Positions 42,982 through 51,872 of a DNA stretch of 64,000 bases are shown in pieces; position 1 is the stretch's first letter, and every line of letters begins with the position of its first letter. The translations under genes were made by a program, and so were the position numbers. The notes under the pieces were generated by a model. It saw only the letters and a program-made list of their open reading frames with translations. It did not search any database and was not told the DNA's origin. The stretch is from Streptomyces sp. 1-11 (GTDB lineage: Bacteria > Actinomycetota > Actinomycetes > Streptomycetales > Streptomycetaceae), in assembly GCF_007176755.1 (NCBI RefSeq), contig NZ_BJTV01000003.1, forward strand, positions 310,001 to 374,000, written 5' to 3'.

Positions 42982-44586
42982 ATGAGCCAGGACGGCGCAC
43001 AGGAGCGGTACGCGGGGCGGACGCTGGCCGGCGGCCGCTACCAGCTGCGCGACCTGCTCGGTCAGGGCGGCATGGCCTCGGTCCACCTGGCCTACGACAC
43101 CGTGCTCGACCGCCAGGTCGCGATCAAGACCCTCCACTCCGAGCTGGGCCGGGAACAGGCCTTCCGCGAGCGGTTCCGGCGCGAGGCCCAGGCCGTGGCC
43201 AAGCTCACGCACACCAACATCGTCTCCGTCTTCGACACCGGCGAGGACGCGCTGGACGGCTCGACCATGCCGTACATCGTCATGGAGTACGTCGAGGGCC
43301 GTCCGCTGGGCTCGGTCCTGGAGGAGGACGTCCGGCAGTTCGGCGCGATGCCCGCCGACAAGGCGCTGAAGATCACCGCGGACGTGCTGGCGGCGCTGGA
43401 GATCAGCCACGAGATGGGCCTGGTCCACCGCGACATCAAGCCGGGCAACGTGATGATGACCAAGCGCGGCGTGGTCAAGGTCATGGACTTCGGCATCGCG
43501 CGCGCCATGCAGTCCGGCGTCACCTCGATGACGCAGACCGGCATGGTCGTCGGCACCCCGCAGTACCTCTCGCCCGAGCAGGCCCTCGGCCGGGGCGTGG
43601 ACGCCCGCTCCGACCTGTACTCGGTCGGCATCATGCTGTTCCAGCTCGTCACCGGGCGGCTGCCGTTCGACGCGGACTCACCGCTGGCGATCGCCTACGC
43701 GCACGTGCAGGAGGAGCCGGTCACGCCCTCCTCGATCAACCGCTCGCTGCCGCCCGCGGTGGACGCGCTGGTCTCCCGCGCCCTGAAGAAGAACCCGAAC
43801 GAGCGCTTCCCGACCGCCGAGTCCATGCGCGACGAGTGCCTGCGGGTCGCCGCCTCCCTGCACACGGCCCCGCCCAGCATCGTGCCGGGCGCCGGGCCGG
43901 CGCAGAGCGGCGCGGGCGTGGGCGCCACGGTGTTCCCGCCCGTCGACCAGGCGGCCCCGGCCCCCACCGGCCCGGTGCAGACGCCGTACCAGCCGAACCC
44001 GTACGGCGCCCCGGCGCCCACCCCGGCGTACGGCTACCCCCAGCAGGGCGGCTACCAGACGCCGACCGCGTACGGGCAGTCCCCCTCGACCCCGCCGCCG
44101 TACAACATCACGCCGCAGACGGCCGTGCAGTCCCCGGGCGGGGGCGGCGGCAGGAGCAACAAGCCGGTGATCGTCGGCTCGATCGTGGTGTCCCTCGTCG
44201 CGGTCGTCGGCCTGGTCGTCGCACTGGCCCTGAACAGCGGCGGCAAGGACGACAAGGCCGGCGGCGACCCCAGCACCTCGGCCCCGGCCCACGCGGCGGG
44301 CTACCGGGGACCGGACACCTCCAAGACGGTCAAGGAGACCGACTGCACGGAGCCGGAGGAGTCCTACAACGACGAGAAGAAGATCCAGCTCCCGGACTTC
44401 CGCTTCAAGTACATCAAGTCCGTCAAGGAGTGCGCGGCGGCCGCGGGCTGGCGCGTGACCACCAAGGACGTCGACGAGAACACCTACGGCCAGGGCGCGG
44501 TCATCGACCAGTTCCCCAAGCCCGGCACGGACGTCGACCCGAAGGACGTGGAGATCCAGCTCAACGTCTCGACGGGCAACCCCTGA
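42982..44586 (+). CDS. Membrane Ser/Thr protein kinase with PASTA-like extracellular end
   Basis: The 534-residue kinase has a Hanks domain (about 15-280) with LGQGGMASVH, VHRDIKPGNV and DFGIA. A Pro/Tyr/Gln-rich linker (about 300-390) and a membrane helix (about 393-415, VIVGSIVVSLVAVVGLVVALAL) follow. The C-terminal domain (about 435-534) ends AVIDQFPKPGTDVDPKDVEIQL, as PASTA modules do. The extracellular part may sense wall fragments. ATG 42982 behind GGAGAG opens the conserved region. It is divergent from the other kinase and followed by a terminator. Confidence 0.92.
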   Translation: MSQDGAQERYAGRTLAGGRYQLRDLLGQGGMASVHLAYDTVLDRQVAIKTLHSELGREQAFRERFRREAQAVAKLTHTNIVSVFDTGEDALDGSTMPYIVMEYVEGRPLGSVLEEDVRQFGAMPADKALKITADVLAALEISHEMGLVHRDIKPGNVMMTKRGVVKVMDFGIARAMQSGVTSMTQTGMVVGTPQYLSPEQALGRGVDARSDLYSVGIMLFQLVTGRLPFDADSPLAIAYAHVQEEPVTPSSINRSLPPAVDALVSRALKKNPNERFPTAESMRDECLRVAASLHTAPPSIVPGAGPAQSGAGVGATVFPPVDQAAPAPTGPVQTPYQPNPYGAPAPTPAYGYPQQGGYQTPTAYGQSPSTPPPYNITPQTAVQSPGGGGGRSNKPVIVGSIVVSLVAVVGLVVALALNSGGKDDKAGGDPSTSAPAHAAGYRGPDTSKTVKETDCTEPEESYNDEKKIQLPDFRFKYIKSVKECAAAAGWRVTTKDVDENTYGQGAVIDQFPKPGTDVDPKDVEIQLNVSTGNP

Positions 44587-44617
44587 CGCGGCCCGGCCGC
44601 GCCCCGCGGCCATGAGG

Positions 44618-44647
44618 GAGGGCCCGGCGGAACACCGCCGGGCCCTC
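44618..44647. terminator. Bidirectional terminator between the kinase and bpa
   Basis: A 13-bp perfect stem (44618-44630 with 44635-44647) has an AACA loop. Confidence 0.82.
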
Positions 44648-44693
44648 GTCGTTCGCCGCCGGGCGGACCGGCCCGCCCGGCCCGAGGCAGGGA

Positions 44694-45230
44694 CTACAGG
44701 TACGGGCCGCCCGAACGGCCGCCCGTGCGCGGGTCGTCGCCGCCCTCGTGGCCCACGCCCGGCGGCAGCGCGCGGCGCATCTGCTCCAGCTGGGCGCGCG
44801 CGGCCATCTGCTGGGCGAACAGCGTCGTCTGGATGCCGTGGAACAGGCCCTCCAGCCAGCCCACCAACTGGGCCTGCGCGATGCGCAGTTCCGCGTCGCT
44901 CGGCGTGGTGTCGTCGGTGAACGGCAGCGACAGCCGCTCCAGCTCCTCGACCAGCTCCGGCGCCAGACCGTCCTCCAGCTCCTTGACCGAGCTGCGGTGG
45001 ATGTCCTTGAGCCGGGCCCGGCTGGCCTCGTCCAGAGGAGCCACCCGGACCTCTTCGAGCAGCTGCTTGATCATGCTGCCGATCCGCATCACCTTCGCCG
45101 GCTGCTCGACCTGATCCGTCACCGGCGTCTCACGGGAGTCCTCGTCCCCGCCGCCGATCGCCATGCCGTCCTGGCCCACGACCAGGATCTGGGGATTCTC
45201 CGGCGACCGTTCGTTCCTCGGCATCTCCAT
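44694..45230 (-). CDS. bpa: Bacterial proteasome activator (Bpa/PafE, formerly DUF2587)
   Basis: The 178-residue protein forms ATP-independent rings that open the 20S proteasome gate for unfolded substrates. It shows the family's PAKVMRIGSMIKQLLEEVR, the helical bundle (LKDIHRSSVKELEDGLAPEL, AQLVGWLEGLFHGIQ) and a disordered C-terminus. The last residues are GPYL, where the mycobacterial protein has GQYL, the tail inserted into the proteasome. Tyr-Leu is kept while Gln is replaced by Pro. ATG 45230 gives MEMPRNERSPENPQ. The proteasome genes are not in this window. Confidence 0.9.
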   Translation of the reverse strand: MEMPRNERSPENPQILVVGQDGMAIGGGDEDSRETPVTDQVEQPAKVMRIGSMIKQLLEEVRVAPLDEASRARLKDIHRSSVKELEDGLAPELVEELERLSLPFTDDTTPSDAELRIAQAQLVGWLEGLFHGIQTTLFAQQMAARAQLEQMRRALPPGVGHEGGDDPRTGGRSGGPYL

Positions 45231-45394
45231 GCCGCCATTGTCTCGCACGCCCTCACCTCATCACCGTGCTGCCCCCTCATGGGGCAGATCCACCCTTTAG
45301 CTCCGACGGAGCAATCCGGAATGCCCGGTCTGCCCCACGATGTGAGGCTGGCTGGCGTCGATGTTCGACGACTGGGCTCCGGGAGGTCACCGAC

Positions 45395-46015
45395 GTGACT
45401 CCATGGCTGCGACTCACGCTCCGCCTCATACCACTGCTGCTCGCCCTCGCGACGGCGCCGGTGTACGGCACGGCCCCCGCGTACGGCGCGCGGGCCGACC
45501 CACCGGAACCGCCCATACCCGCGGCCCGGCCCGCCACGCCGGTCGACCCGGCCGCTCCGGCCGCTCCGGCCTCAGCCTCCCCGGCCGCTTCGCACCCCGC
45601 GTCCCACCCCCACGGCCACTCCCACGACCACTCCCGTCCGGCCGACGAGCCGTCCCGGGCCGGAAGCAGGGCCGGTGAGGGCCGGATGCGTCCCGGCCGC
45701 CCGGACGGGCCGGTCGCCGAGGTGGAGGGCGACGACGGCTCCGGGACGATGACCGGTGTCCCCGACCCCGCGGGTCCGCAGGAGCCGGAGACCGCCGACC
45801 TCCCCGCGGTCTCGGCGACCGCCTCCCTCCCGCCGGAGGAGGCCGGCCTGGACCCCGCCCGGCCCCCGCGGCCGACCGCGACGCGGAACGACGCGAGCCA
45901 GGACGCCTCCCCGGCCGGGCCGACGCTGAAGATCCTGCCGCTGGGGACCGGGCTGGTCCTCATCGGTCTCGGACTGGGCCTGGCGTTCCTGGGCCTGCGG
46001 ATCCGCCGGAGCTGA
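45395..46015 (+). CDS. Secreted, C-terminally anchored Pro/Ala-rich protein
   Basis: The 206-residue protein has a signal peptide (about 1-30, LTLRLIPLLLALATAPVYG) and a long Pro/Ala/His-rich extracellular segment, including PHGHSHDHS (a possible metal-binding patch). It ends in a C-terminal membrane helix and an Arg pair. LPLGTG just before the helix resembles, but is not, an LPXTG sorting signal. The function is unknown. GTG 45395 follows GGGAGGT by 7 nt. Confidence 0.68.
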   Translation: MTPWLRLTLRLIPLLLALATAPVYGTAPAYGARADPPEPPIPAARPATPVDPAAPAAPASASPAASHPASHPHGHSHDHSRPADEPSRAGSRAGEGRMRPGRPDGPVAEVEGDDGSGTMTGVPDPAGPQEPETADLPAVSATASLPPEEAGLDPARPPRPTATRNDASQDASPAGPTLKILPLGTGLVLIGLGLGLAFLGLRIRRS

Positions 46016-46078
46016 CCGGACGGGAGCGGCACGCCCAAGTGCGGCACCGTCACCCGCGCACGGTCGCGTACGCCGAGG

Positions 46079-47059
46079 TCACGGGGCGATCAGCAGCACC
46101 TTGCCGATGTGGCCGCTGGCCTCGACCACCCGGTGCGCCTCGGCCGCCTCCGGCATCGGCAGCTCACGGTCCACGACCGGCCGGACGTGCCCCCCGGCCA
46201 GCAGCGGCCACACGTGCTCGGCCACGGCGGCCACGATCGCGGCCTTCTCGCTCAGCGGGCGGGCCCGCAGCGAGGTCGCGCTGATCGCGGCCCGCTTGCT
46301 CAGCAAGGTGCCGATGTTCAGCTCGCCCTTGACCCCGCCCTGCATGCCGATGATCGCGAGCCGGCCGTTGACGGCGAGGGCCTGGACGTTGCGGTTCAGG
46401 TACTTGGCGCCCATGTTGTCGAGGATGACATCGGCGCCCGCGCCGCCCGTGGCCTGCTTGATCTCGGCGACGAAGTCCTGGTCGCGGTAGTTGATCAGGA
46501 TGTCCGCGCCGAGCTGGGCGCAGTAGTCCAGCTTCTCCTTGGTCCCGGCGGTCACCGCGACCCTGGCTCCGACGGCCTTGGCGAGCTGGACGGCCATGGT
46601 GCCGATGCCGCTGGAGCCGCCGTGCACCAGCAGGGTCTCGGCCGGGCGCAGATGGGCGACCATGAAGACGTTGGACCAGACGGTGCAGACCACCTCGGGC
46701 AGCGCGGCCGCCTGCCTCAGGTCGACGCCCTCCGGCACCGGCAGCAACTGCCCGGCCGGCACCACGACCTTCTGGGCGTAGCCGCCGCCCGCGAGCAGCG
46801 CGCACACCTCGTCGCCCACGGCCCAGCCGGAGACCCCGGGGCCGAGCGCGGCGATCTTTCCGGAGCACTCCAGGCCGGGGTACGGGGACGCGCCCGGCGG
46901 CGGGTCGTAGAAGCCCTGCCGCTGCATGATGTCGGCGCGGTTGACGGCACTGGCCACCACCTCGACCAGTACTTCGCCTTCGCCGGGCACCGGATCGGGG
47001 ACCTCGTCCCACACCAGCGCCTCGGGCCCACCAGGTTCGGGAATCGTGATCGCATGCAT
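46079..47059 (-). CDS. Zinc-independent quinone oxidoreductase (PIG3/QOR-like)
   Basis: The 326-residue medium-chain dehydrogenase/reductase lacks the zinc cysteines of alcohol dehydrogenases. It keeps NRADIMQRQGFYDPPPG, PGLECSG and the nucleotide-binding HGGSSGIGTMAVQLA. These features place it with NADPH:quinone reductases of the PIG3/QOR type. ATG 47059 (MHAITIPEPGGP) is the natural start. It follows the channel gene by 47 bp in the same direction and may be the end of that operon. Confidence 0.9.
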   Translation of the reverse strand: MHAITIPEPGGPEALVWDEVPDPVPGEGEVLVEVVASAVNRADIMQRQGFYDPPPGASPYPGLECSGKIAALGPGVSGWAVGDEVCALLAGGGYAQKVVVPAGQLLPVPEGVDLRQAAALPEVVCTVWSNVFMVAHLRPAETLLVHGGSSGIGTMAVQLAKAVGARVAVTAGTKEKLDYCAQLGADILINYRDQDFVAEIKQATGGAGADVILDNMGAKYLNRNVQALAVNGRLAIIGMQGGVKGELNIGTLLSKRAAISATSLRARPLSEKAAIVAAVAEHVWPLLAGGHVRPVVDRELPMPEAAEAHRVVEASGHIGKVLLIAP

Positions 47060-47106
47060 GCCCGTGACGCTACTCCTCACCGGCGCCCTCCCCGGGGCAG
47101 GCCCGC

Positions 47107-48204
47107 TCAGTCGCTCGGCAGCGGACGGTGATGCGGGGTGACCCGGGCGCCCGGGCTCACCCGGACGATGGTGATCAGACGGTCCGTCAGCTCCAGCGAT
47201 CCGATGGACGGGTCGTCATAGCCGAGCACCCGGTGCCCGCGGACCACGCTGACCACGAGGTCGTCCGTCTCGCGCGGGCCCTTGCCCACCTCGGCGCGCA
47301 CGACTGGCCGTTCCATGATGTCGAGACCGCTGCCCTGCTGGATCAGGTCCTCCATCACCATGCCGGCGGCCGGACTGAGCACGGACAGGCCGAGCAGCCG
47401 GCCGGCCGCGCCCGAGCTGGTGATGACCGCGTCGGCGCCCGACTGCTTGAGCAGCGGGGCGTTCTCCTCCTCACGGACCGCGGCCACGATCTTCGCGCTC
47501 CGGTTGAGCTGCCTGGCGGTGAGGGTGACCAGCACGGCGGTGTCGTCGCGCTGCGGGGCGACGATGATCTGCCGCGCCTTGTGCACCTCGGCCCGCCGGA
47601 GCACGTCACTGCGGGTGGCGTCACCTATGACACCCGCGAAGCCCTCGGCCGTCGCGGCGTCGACCGCCTTGGAGCTGGGGTCGACCACGACCACCTGCTC
47701 CGCCTTCAGGCCGGTGACGCAGACGGTCTGGATGGCCGACCGCCCCTTGGTGCCGTAGCCGATGACGACGGTGTGGTCGCGCAAGGTGGACCTCCAGCGG
47801 TTCAGGCGCCACTCCTCCCGGGTGCGTTCGGTGAGGACCTCCAGCGTGGTGCCGACCAGGATGATCAGGAACAGCACCCGCAGGGGCGTGATGACGAAGA
47901 TGTTGGTGAGCCGGGCGCTGTCGCTGACGGGTGTGATGTCGCCGTACCCGGTGGTGGAGAGCGTGACGGTCGCGTAGTAGAACGCGTCCAGCAGGTCCAC
48001 GGAGTTGTCGGAGCTGTCGCGGTAGCCGTCCCGGTCGGCGTAGACGACCAACGCGGTGACGACCAGCACCAACAGGGCCATGAGCAGCCGTTTGCCGACC
48101 TGGCGGATCGGGCGCTCCACGACCTTCCTGGGGAGCTGCACCCGCTGGGCCACCAGATGCTCGTCCGCTCGGCGGGCGATGGCGTCATGACCCGGAAGTT
48201 TCAC
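47107..48204 (-). CDS. Potassium channel with TrkA-N (RCK) domain
   Basis: This 365-residue protein has two membrane helices (about 38-55 and 100-122) flanking a pore loop with the potassium selectivity filter TTGYGD. A cytoplasmic RCK domain follows (nucleotide-binding VVIGYGTKGRSA and a conserved VDPSSKAVD), plus a TrkA-C-like end. It is a ligand-gated, MthK-like channel. GTG 48204 overlaps the moeA stop (GTGA), indicating translational coupling. The overlap lies inside a parS-like palindrome. The longer start upstream would lie fully within moeA. Confidence 0.88.
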   Translation of the reverse strand: MKLPGHDAIARRADEHLVAQRVQLPRKVVERPIRQVGKRLLMALLVLVVTALVVYADRDGYRDSSDNSVDLLDAFYYATVTLSTTGYGDITPVSDSARLTNIFVITPLRVLFLIILVGTTLEVLTERTREEWRLNRWRSTLRDHTVVIGYGTKGRSAIQTVCVTGLKAEQVVVVDPSSKAVDAATAEGFAGVIGDATRSDVLRRAEVHKARQIIVAPQRDDTAVLVTLTARQLNRSAKIVAAVREEENAPLLKQSGADAVITSSGAAGRLLGLSVLSPAAGMVMEDLIQQGSGLDIMERPVVRAEVGKGPRETDDLVVSVVRGHRVLGYDDPSIGSLELTDRLITIVRVSPGARVTPHHRPLPSD

Positions 48205-48212
48205 GTGAAACA
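48197..48212. promoter_or_regulatory. parS: parS: ParB-binding chromosome segregation site
   Basis: AGTTTCACGTGAAACA matches the bacterial parS consensus TGTTTCACGTGAAACA at 15 of 16 positions, and the 14-bp core GTTTCACGTGAAAC (48198-48211) is perfect. Streptomyces chromosomes carry many parS sites, mostly around the origin. ParB would load here and help condense and segregate the origin region. The site also encodes the end of moeA and the start of the channel gene. Confidence 0.88.
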
Positions 48213-49550
48213 CACCCCGATTCCCGCTGCGGCCCACGGCAGGTCCAGCAGCTCCGTCTCCTCCCCCTGCTGTGCCCCGCCCGGCGGCACGACGGCCATC
48301 GCGTCGGCGACCGCGATCCCGCGCAGCATGGCCGGACCGTTGTAGTGCAGCGGCACGGCACGGTCACCGCGCAGCACCACGGGCACGAGCCTGGTGTCGT
48401 AGGGATGTCCGTGCACCGCCTCGTCCAGCGTCAGCGTGTACGGCTCCGGGGCCGGGCGGGCGGCGAGGGTGCGCAGCAGCGGCTCGGCGAGCGTGAGCAG
48501 GCCGGAGACGGCCGCGAGGGGGTTGCCGGGCAGGCCGACGAGGTGCTGGTTCTCCTTGGTGCGGGCCAGCAGCATGGGGTGGCCCGGGCGCACCTTGACC
48601 CCGTCGACGAGGAGTTCGGCGCCGATGCGCTCCAACGTGGGGTGGACGTGGTCGACCGGTCCGGCGGCGGTTCCGCCGGTGGTCACCACGAGATCGGCCC
48701 GGGAGCCGGTGAGCGCCTTGCGCAGGGCCCCGGCGTCGTCCCCCAGCCGTCGTACGCCGATGACGTCGGCGCCCATCGCCCCCAGCCAGGGCGGCAGCAT
48801 GGGGCCGAGCGCGTCCCGGATCAGTCCGTCGTGCGGACGTCCCTCGCTGAGCAACTCGTCGCCCAGGATCAGGACTTCCACACGGGGCCGCGGGACGGCG
48901 GTGACGGTGTCGTACCCGGCGGCCGCGGCCAGGCCCAGGACGGCGGGGGTGACGAGGGTGCCGACCGGGAGGAGCTGATCGCCACTGCGGCACTCCTGGC
49001 CGCGGGGACGGATGTCCTGACCGTGGTTCATGTCGCGGGTGGCGTGCAGCCTGCCCTGGGGGTCCGTGCGGCCGTGTTCGCTGCGCAGCACGGCGGTGGT
49101 GTCGGCCGGCACGCGTGCGCCGGTGGCGATGCCCACCGCCTCGCCGTCGGTGAGCGGTTCGGGCTGCGCGTGCCCGGCGAGCGCGCCCTGCTCCCGCACC
49201 GCCCAGGGGCCGGGTCCGGCGACCGCCCAGCCGTCCATGGCTGAGGTGTCGAAGGAGGGCAGGTCGGTGAGGGCGTCGAGCGGGGTGGCCAGGACCAGGC
49301 CGAGGGCGTCGGCGAGGGGGACGGAGACAGGGGTCCGGCGGCTGCCCGAGCGGGCTGCGCGGGCGGCGATCTCGCGGGCCCGGGGCCAGGCGGTGGCGCG
49401 GTGCCGTTCGTGCCGCCGGTCCTCGCCGGTGGCGGCGGGCACGGCCGCGCCGCCGTCGTCCTTGGGTTCCCTCACGAGGGCCAGGGCCTCCTCGACGTCG
49501 AGGTCGTCGCTGTCCTCGGCGGGCGCTCCGGCCCGGGTGCCGGGACTCAT
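48201..49550 (-). CDS. moeA: Molybdopterin molybdenumtransferase (MoeA-like)
   Basis: The 449-residue protein inserts molybdenum into adenylylated molybdopterin. MoeA signatures are SFDTSAMDGWAV, GIATGARVPADTT, the TTGGTAAGPVDHV loop (variant of GGxSxGxxD) and the C-terminal VGLPGNPLAAV. The first 70 residues are an acidic and basic extension with no clear homology. ATG 49550 overlaps the mobA stop by 4 bp. The loop variant leaves some doubt whether it is the main MoeA or a paralogue. Confidence 0.87.
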   Translation of the reverse strand: MSPGTRAGAPAEDSDDLDVEEALALVREPKDDGGAAVPAATGEDRRHERHRATAWPRAREIAARAARSGSRRTPVSVPLADALGLVLATPLDALTDLPSFDTSAMDGWAVAGPGPWAVREQGALAGHAQPEPLTDGEAVGIATGARVPADTTAVLRSEHGRTDPQGRLHATRDMNHGQDIRPRGQECRSGDQLLPVGTLVTPAVLGLAAAAGYDTVTAVPRPRVEVLILGDELLSEGRPHDGLIRDALGPMLPPWLGAMGADVIGVRRLGDDAGALRKALTGSRADLVVTTGGTAAGPVDHVHPTLERIGAELLVDGVKVRPGHPMLLARTKENQHLVGLPGNPLAAVSGLLTLAEPLLRTLAARPAPEPYTLTLDEAVHGHPYDTRLVPVVLRGDRAVPLHYNGPAMLRGIAVADAMAVVPPGGAQQGEETELLDLPWAAAGIGVCFT

Positions 49551-50455
49551 CGCGGTTCCGGAGCGGGCGCGCCCCCGGCGCTTTGCTGATCGCCGCCGCT
49601 CTCTTCCTCCCAGCGCAGCGCCAGCGCGGCGGCCTTGCGGGCGGCCTCGGCGACGGCTTCGGGGCCGCCTTCGGCCTGGGCGGCGGCGTAGCCGACGAGG
49701 AAGGTGGTCAGCGGCGCGGCCGGCCGGGCGACGCCGTGCGCGGCGTCGCGGGCCAGGTCGAGCAGAAGACCGGTGTCGACGTCCAGGTCGATGCCCAGTT
49801 CGTCCTTGACTGCGGAGATCCATTCATCCAACACGTGCCCATGCTCCCTGATGCGTGCCCTGGCGTCGGCGATGTCGTCCCAGGTGTCGCAGTCGAAGGA
49901 CGCGAGCGGGTCCGGGACGCGGGTGAGCTGGAGGGCGCCGGTCAGCCTGCGCAGGGGCAGCCCGGTGAGACCGCCGTGCCCGGCGGCCAGAGCGGCCAGT
50001 TCGCGGCGCAGCGCGGCGGTACGGTAGGCGGCCACGAGCGGCTGGTCCCGGCCCTCGGCGTCGGTGAGCAGCGCGCCGTCGGCGCCGGTGTCCCGCAGGG
50101 CCGTCAACAGCCGCCGCACCGTGGCCGCTTCGAGGAACGGCAGGTCGGCGGAGAGGACGGCGGTGTACTCGGCGGTGGTCAGCCGCAGCCCGGCCTCCAG
50201 CGCGGCGACCGGCCCGCCCCCGGCGGGTTCCTCGCGGGCCCAGCACACCGGCCGGGCGGTGGGGCGGGCGCCGGCGACGACGACGGTCGTGGCCGCGCCG
50301 GCGCAGGCCGTGAGCACCCGGTCGAGCAGTGCCCGGCCGCCCACCCGTACCGCGGGCTTGTCGGCGCCGCCGAGCCGCCGGGCGGCACCGCCGGCCAGCA
50401 CGACGGCGTCGTACGGCGCGGCGGTCCCGGGCGCGGCGGGGGCGTTCTCGGTCAC
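49547..50455 (-). CDS. mobA: Molybdenum cofactor guanylyltransferase fused to a DUF6457-like domain
   Basis: The 302-residue protein begins with a MobA-type nucleotidyltransferase (about 12-200: VVLAGGAARRLGGADKPAV, VLSADLPFLEA) that attaches GMP to molybdopterin. It continues with a C-terminal helical domain (about 210-290, LDEWISAVKDELGIDLDVDTG...) matching the actinobacterial DUF6457. GTG 50455 follows AGGA at some distance. It is translationally coupled to moeA and follows bkdC1 by 46 bp. Confidence 0.85.
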   Translation of the reverse strand: MTENAPAAPGTAAPYDAVVLAGGAARRLGGADKPAVRVGGRALLDRVLTACAGAATTVVVAGARPTARPVCWAREEPAGGGPVAALEAGLRLTTAEYTAVLSADLPFLEAATVRRLLTALRDTGADGALLTDAEGRDQPLVAAYRTAALRRELAALAAGHGGLTGLPLRRLTGALQLTRVPDPLASFDCDTWDDIADARARIREHGHVLDEWISAVKDELGIDLDVDTGLLLDLARDAAHGVARPAAPLTTFLVGYAAAQAEGGPEAVAEAARKAAALALRWEEESGGDQQSAGGAPAPEPR

Positions 50456-50501
50456 CCCCCGAGTATGTCCTCTCAGGTTCTCGTCATGGACCGGGTGGGG
50501 G

Positions 50502-51872
50502 TCACAGGGTGCGCAGCAGCACCGCCGGCTGTTCCACGCAGTCCGCCACGTAGCGCAGGAAGCCGCCCGCCGTGCCGCCGTCGCACACCCGGTGGTCGAA
50601 GGTGAGGGAGAGCTGCACGACCTGCCGTACGGCCAGTTCACCGTCGTGCACCCACGGCTTGGGGACGATCCGCCCCACGCCGAGCATGGCTGCCTCGGGG
50701 TGGTTGATGATCGGGGTGGAGCCGTCGACGCCGAAGACGCCGTAGTTGTTCAGCGTGAAGGTGCCGCCGGTGAGGTCGCCGGGGGTCAGCGTGCCGGTCC
50801 GGGCGGCCTCGGTGAGCCGGGCGAACTCCGCGGTGAGCGACTCGGCGTCGCGCGCGTGCGCGTCGCGCACGACCGGGACGACCAGTCCGCGTTCGGTCTG
50901 CGCGGCGAACCCGACGTGCACCTGCGGGAGTTGGACTATCTCCCGGGCCTCGGTGTCGACGTAGGAGTTCAGCTCGGGGTAACGGGCGAGGGCGGCGGTG
51001 CAGATGCGGGCGAGGAGCGCCAGCAGGGAGATCTTCGGTCCCCCGGCGGCGTTCATCGCGGCTCGCGCGCGCATCAGATCCGTGGCGTCGGCGTCGACCC
51101 AGCAGGTGGCGTCGGGGATCTCCCGGCGGCTGCGGGAGAGCTTGTCGGCGACGGCGCCGCGGACGCCCTTGAGCGTGGTGCGGAGACCGTCGCGGGTCGG
51201 CGCGGCCGGGGAGACCCCGGTGGCGGGTGCCGCGGTGCCGGGGGCGGGAGCCGTCCCGGCGCGCAGGGCGTTCTCGACGTCGGCGCGCAGGATCAGCCCC
51301 TCGGGCCCCGAACCGGCGAGCTGCCGCAGGTCGAGGCCGCCCTCCCGGGCCAGCCGGCGCACCAGCGGGGAGATCACGGGCACCGGGCCTCCGGCTGGCG
51401 CGGAAGCGGGGGTGGGCGCGGACGCGGACGACGGGGTGGACGCGGACGACGGGGCGGGCGCGGGGCCGGAGGCCGGCGCGGACGGTTGCGCGGGCCGTGT
51501 ACCGGCGGCCTGCTTCACCTTCCCGTTGGCGCCGGCCGCGCGCACCCTGCGCCTGCGGGCCGGGGCCTCGGAGGTTCCGTAGCCGACGAGGACGTTGCCC
51601 GAGCCGGCGTCCTCACCGGCCGCAGCGGGGCCCACCGCCACCGTCAGCAGCGGGGCGCCGACGGGCAGTTCGGTGCCCTCCTCGCCGTAGCGGGCGGTGA
51701 CCACACCGCCGTAGGGACAGGGGACCTCGACCATCGCCTTGGCGGTCTCGACCTCCACGACCGGCTGGTCGACGGCGACGACGTCGCCGACCCGCACCAG
51801 CCAGCGGACGATCTCCGCCTCGGTCAGGCCCTCGCCGAGGTCGGGCAGCTTGAACTCCAGCACCTGTGCCAT
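50502..51872 (-). CDS. bkdC1: Branched-chain 2-oxoacid dehydrogenase E2, cluster 1
   Basis: The 456-residue acyltransferase has a lipoyl domain (lysine in VEVETAKAMVEVP) and an unusually Ala/Ser/Pro-rich linker (about 125-165). A peripheral-subunit-binding segment (about 170-205, SPLVRRLAREGGLDL) leads to a catalytic domain ending in TFDHRVCDGGTAGGF (HxxxDG). Its ATG shares one base with the bkdB1 stop (TGATG). It is the third gene of the bkdA1-B1-C1 operon. Confidence 0.9.
   Translation of the reverse strand: MAQVLEFKLPDLGEGLTEAEIVRWLVRVGDVVAVDQPVVEVETAKAMVEVPCPYGGVVTARYGEEGTELPVGAPLLTVAVGPAAAGEDAGSGNVLVGYGTSEAPARRRRVRAAGANGKVKQAAGTRPAQPSAPASGPAPAPSSASTPSSASAPTPASAPAGGPVPVISPLVRRLAREGGLDLRQLAGSGPEGLILRADVENALRAGTAPAPGTAAPATGVSPAAPTRDGLRTTLKGVRGAVADKLSRSRREIPDATCWVDADATDLMRARAAMNAAGGPKISLLALLARICTAALARYPELNSYVDTEAREIVQLPQVHVGFAAQTERGLVVPVVRDAHARDAESLTAEFARLTEAARTGTLTPGDLTGGTFTLNNYGVFGVDGSTPIINHPEAAMLGVGRIVPKPWVHDGELAVRQVVQLSLTFDHRVCDGGTAGGFLRYVADCVEQPAVLLRTL

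Noticed and set aside
45395..46015. Sortase-anchored (LPXTG) protein
   Set aside because: The motif before the C-terminal helix reads LPLGTG, not LPXTG or LAXTG. Simple membrane anchoring is the safer call.
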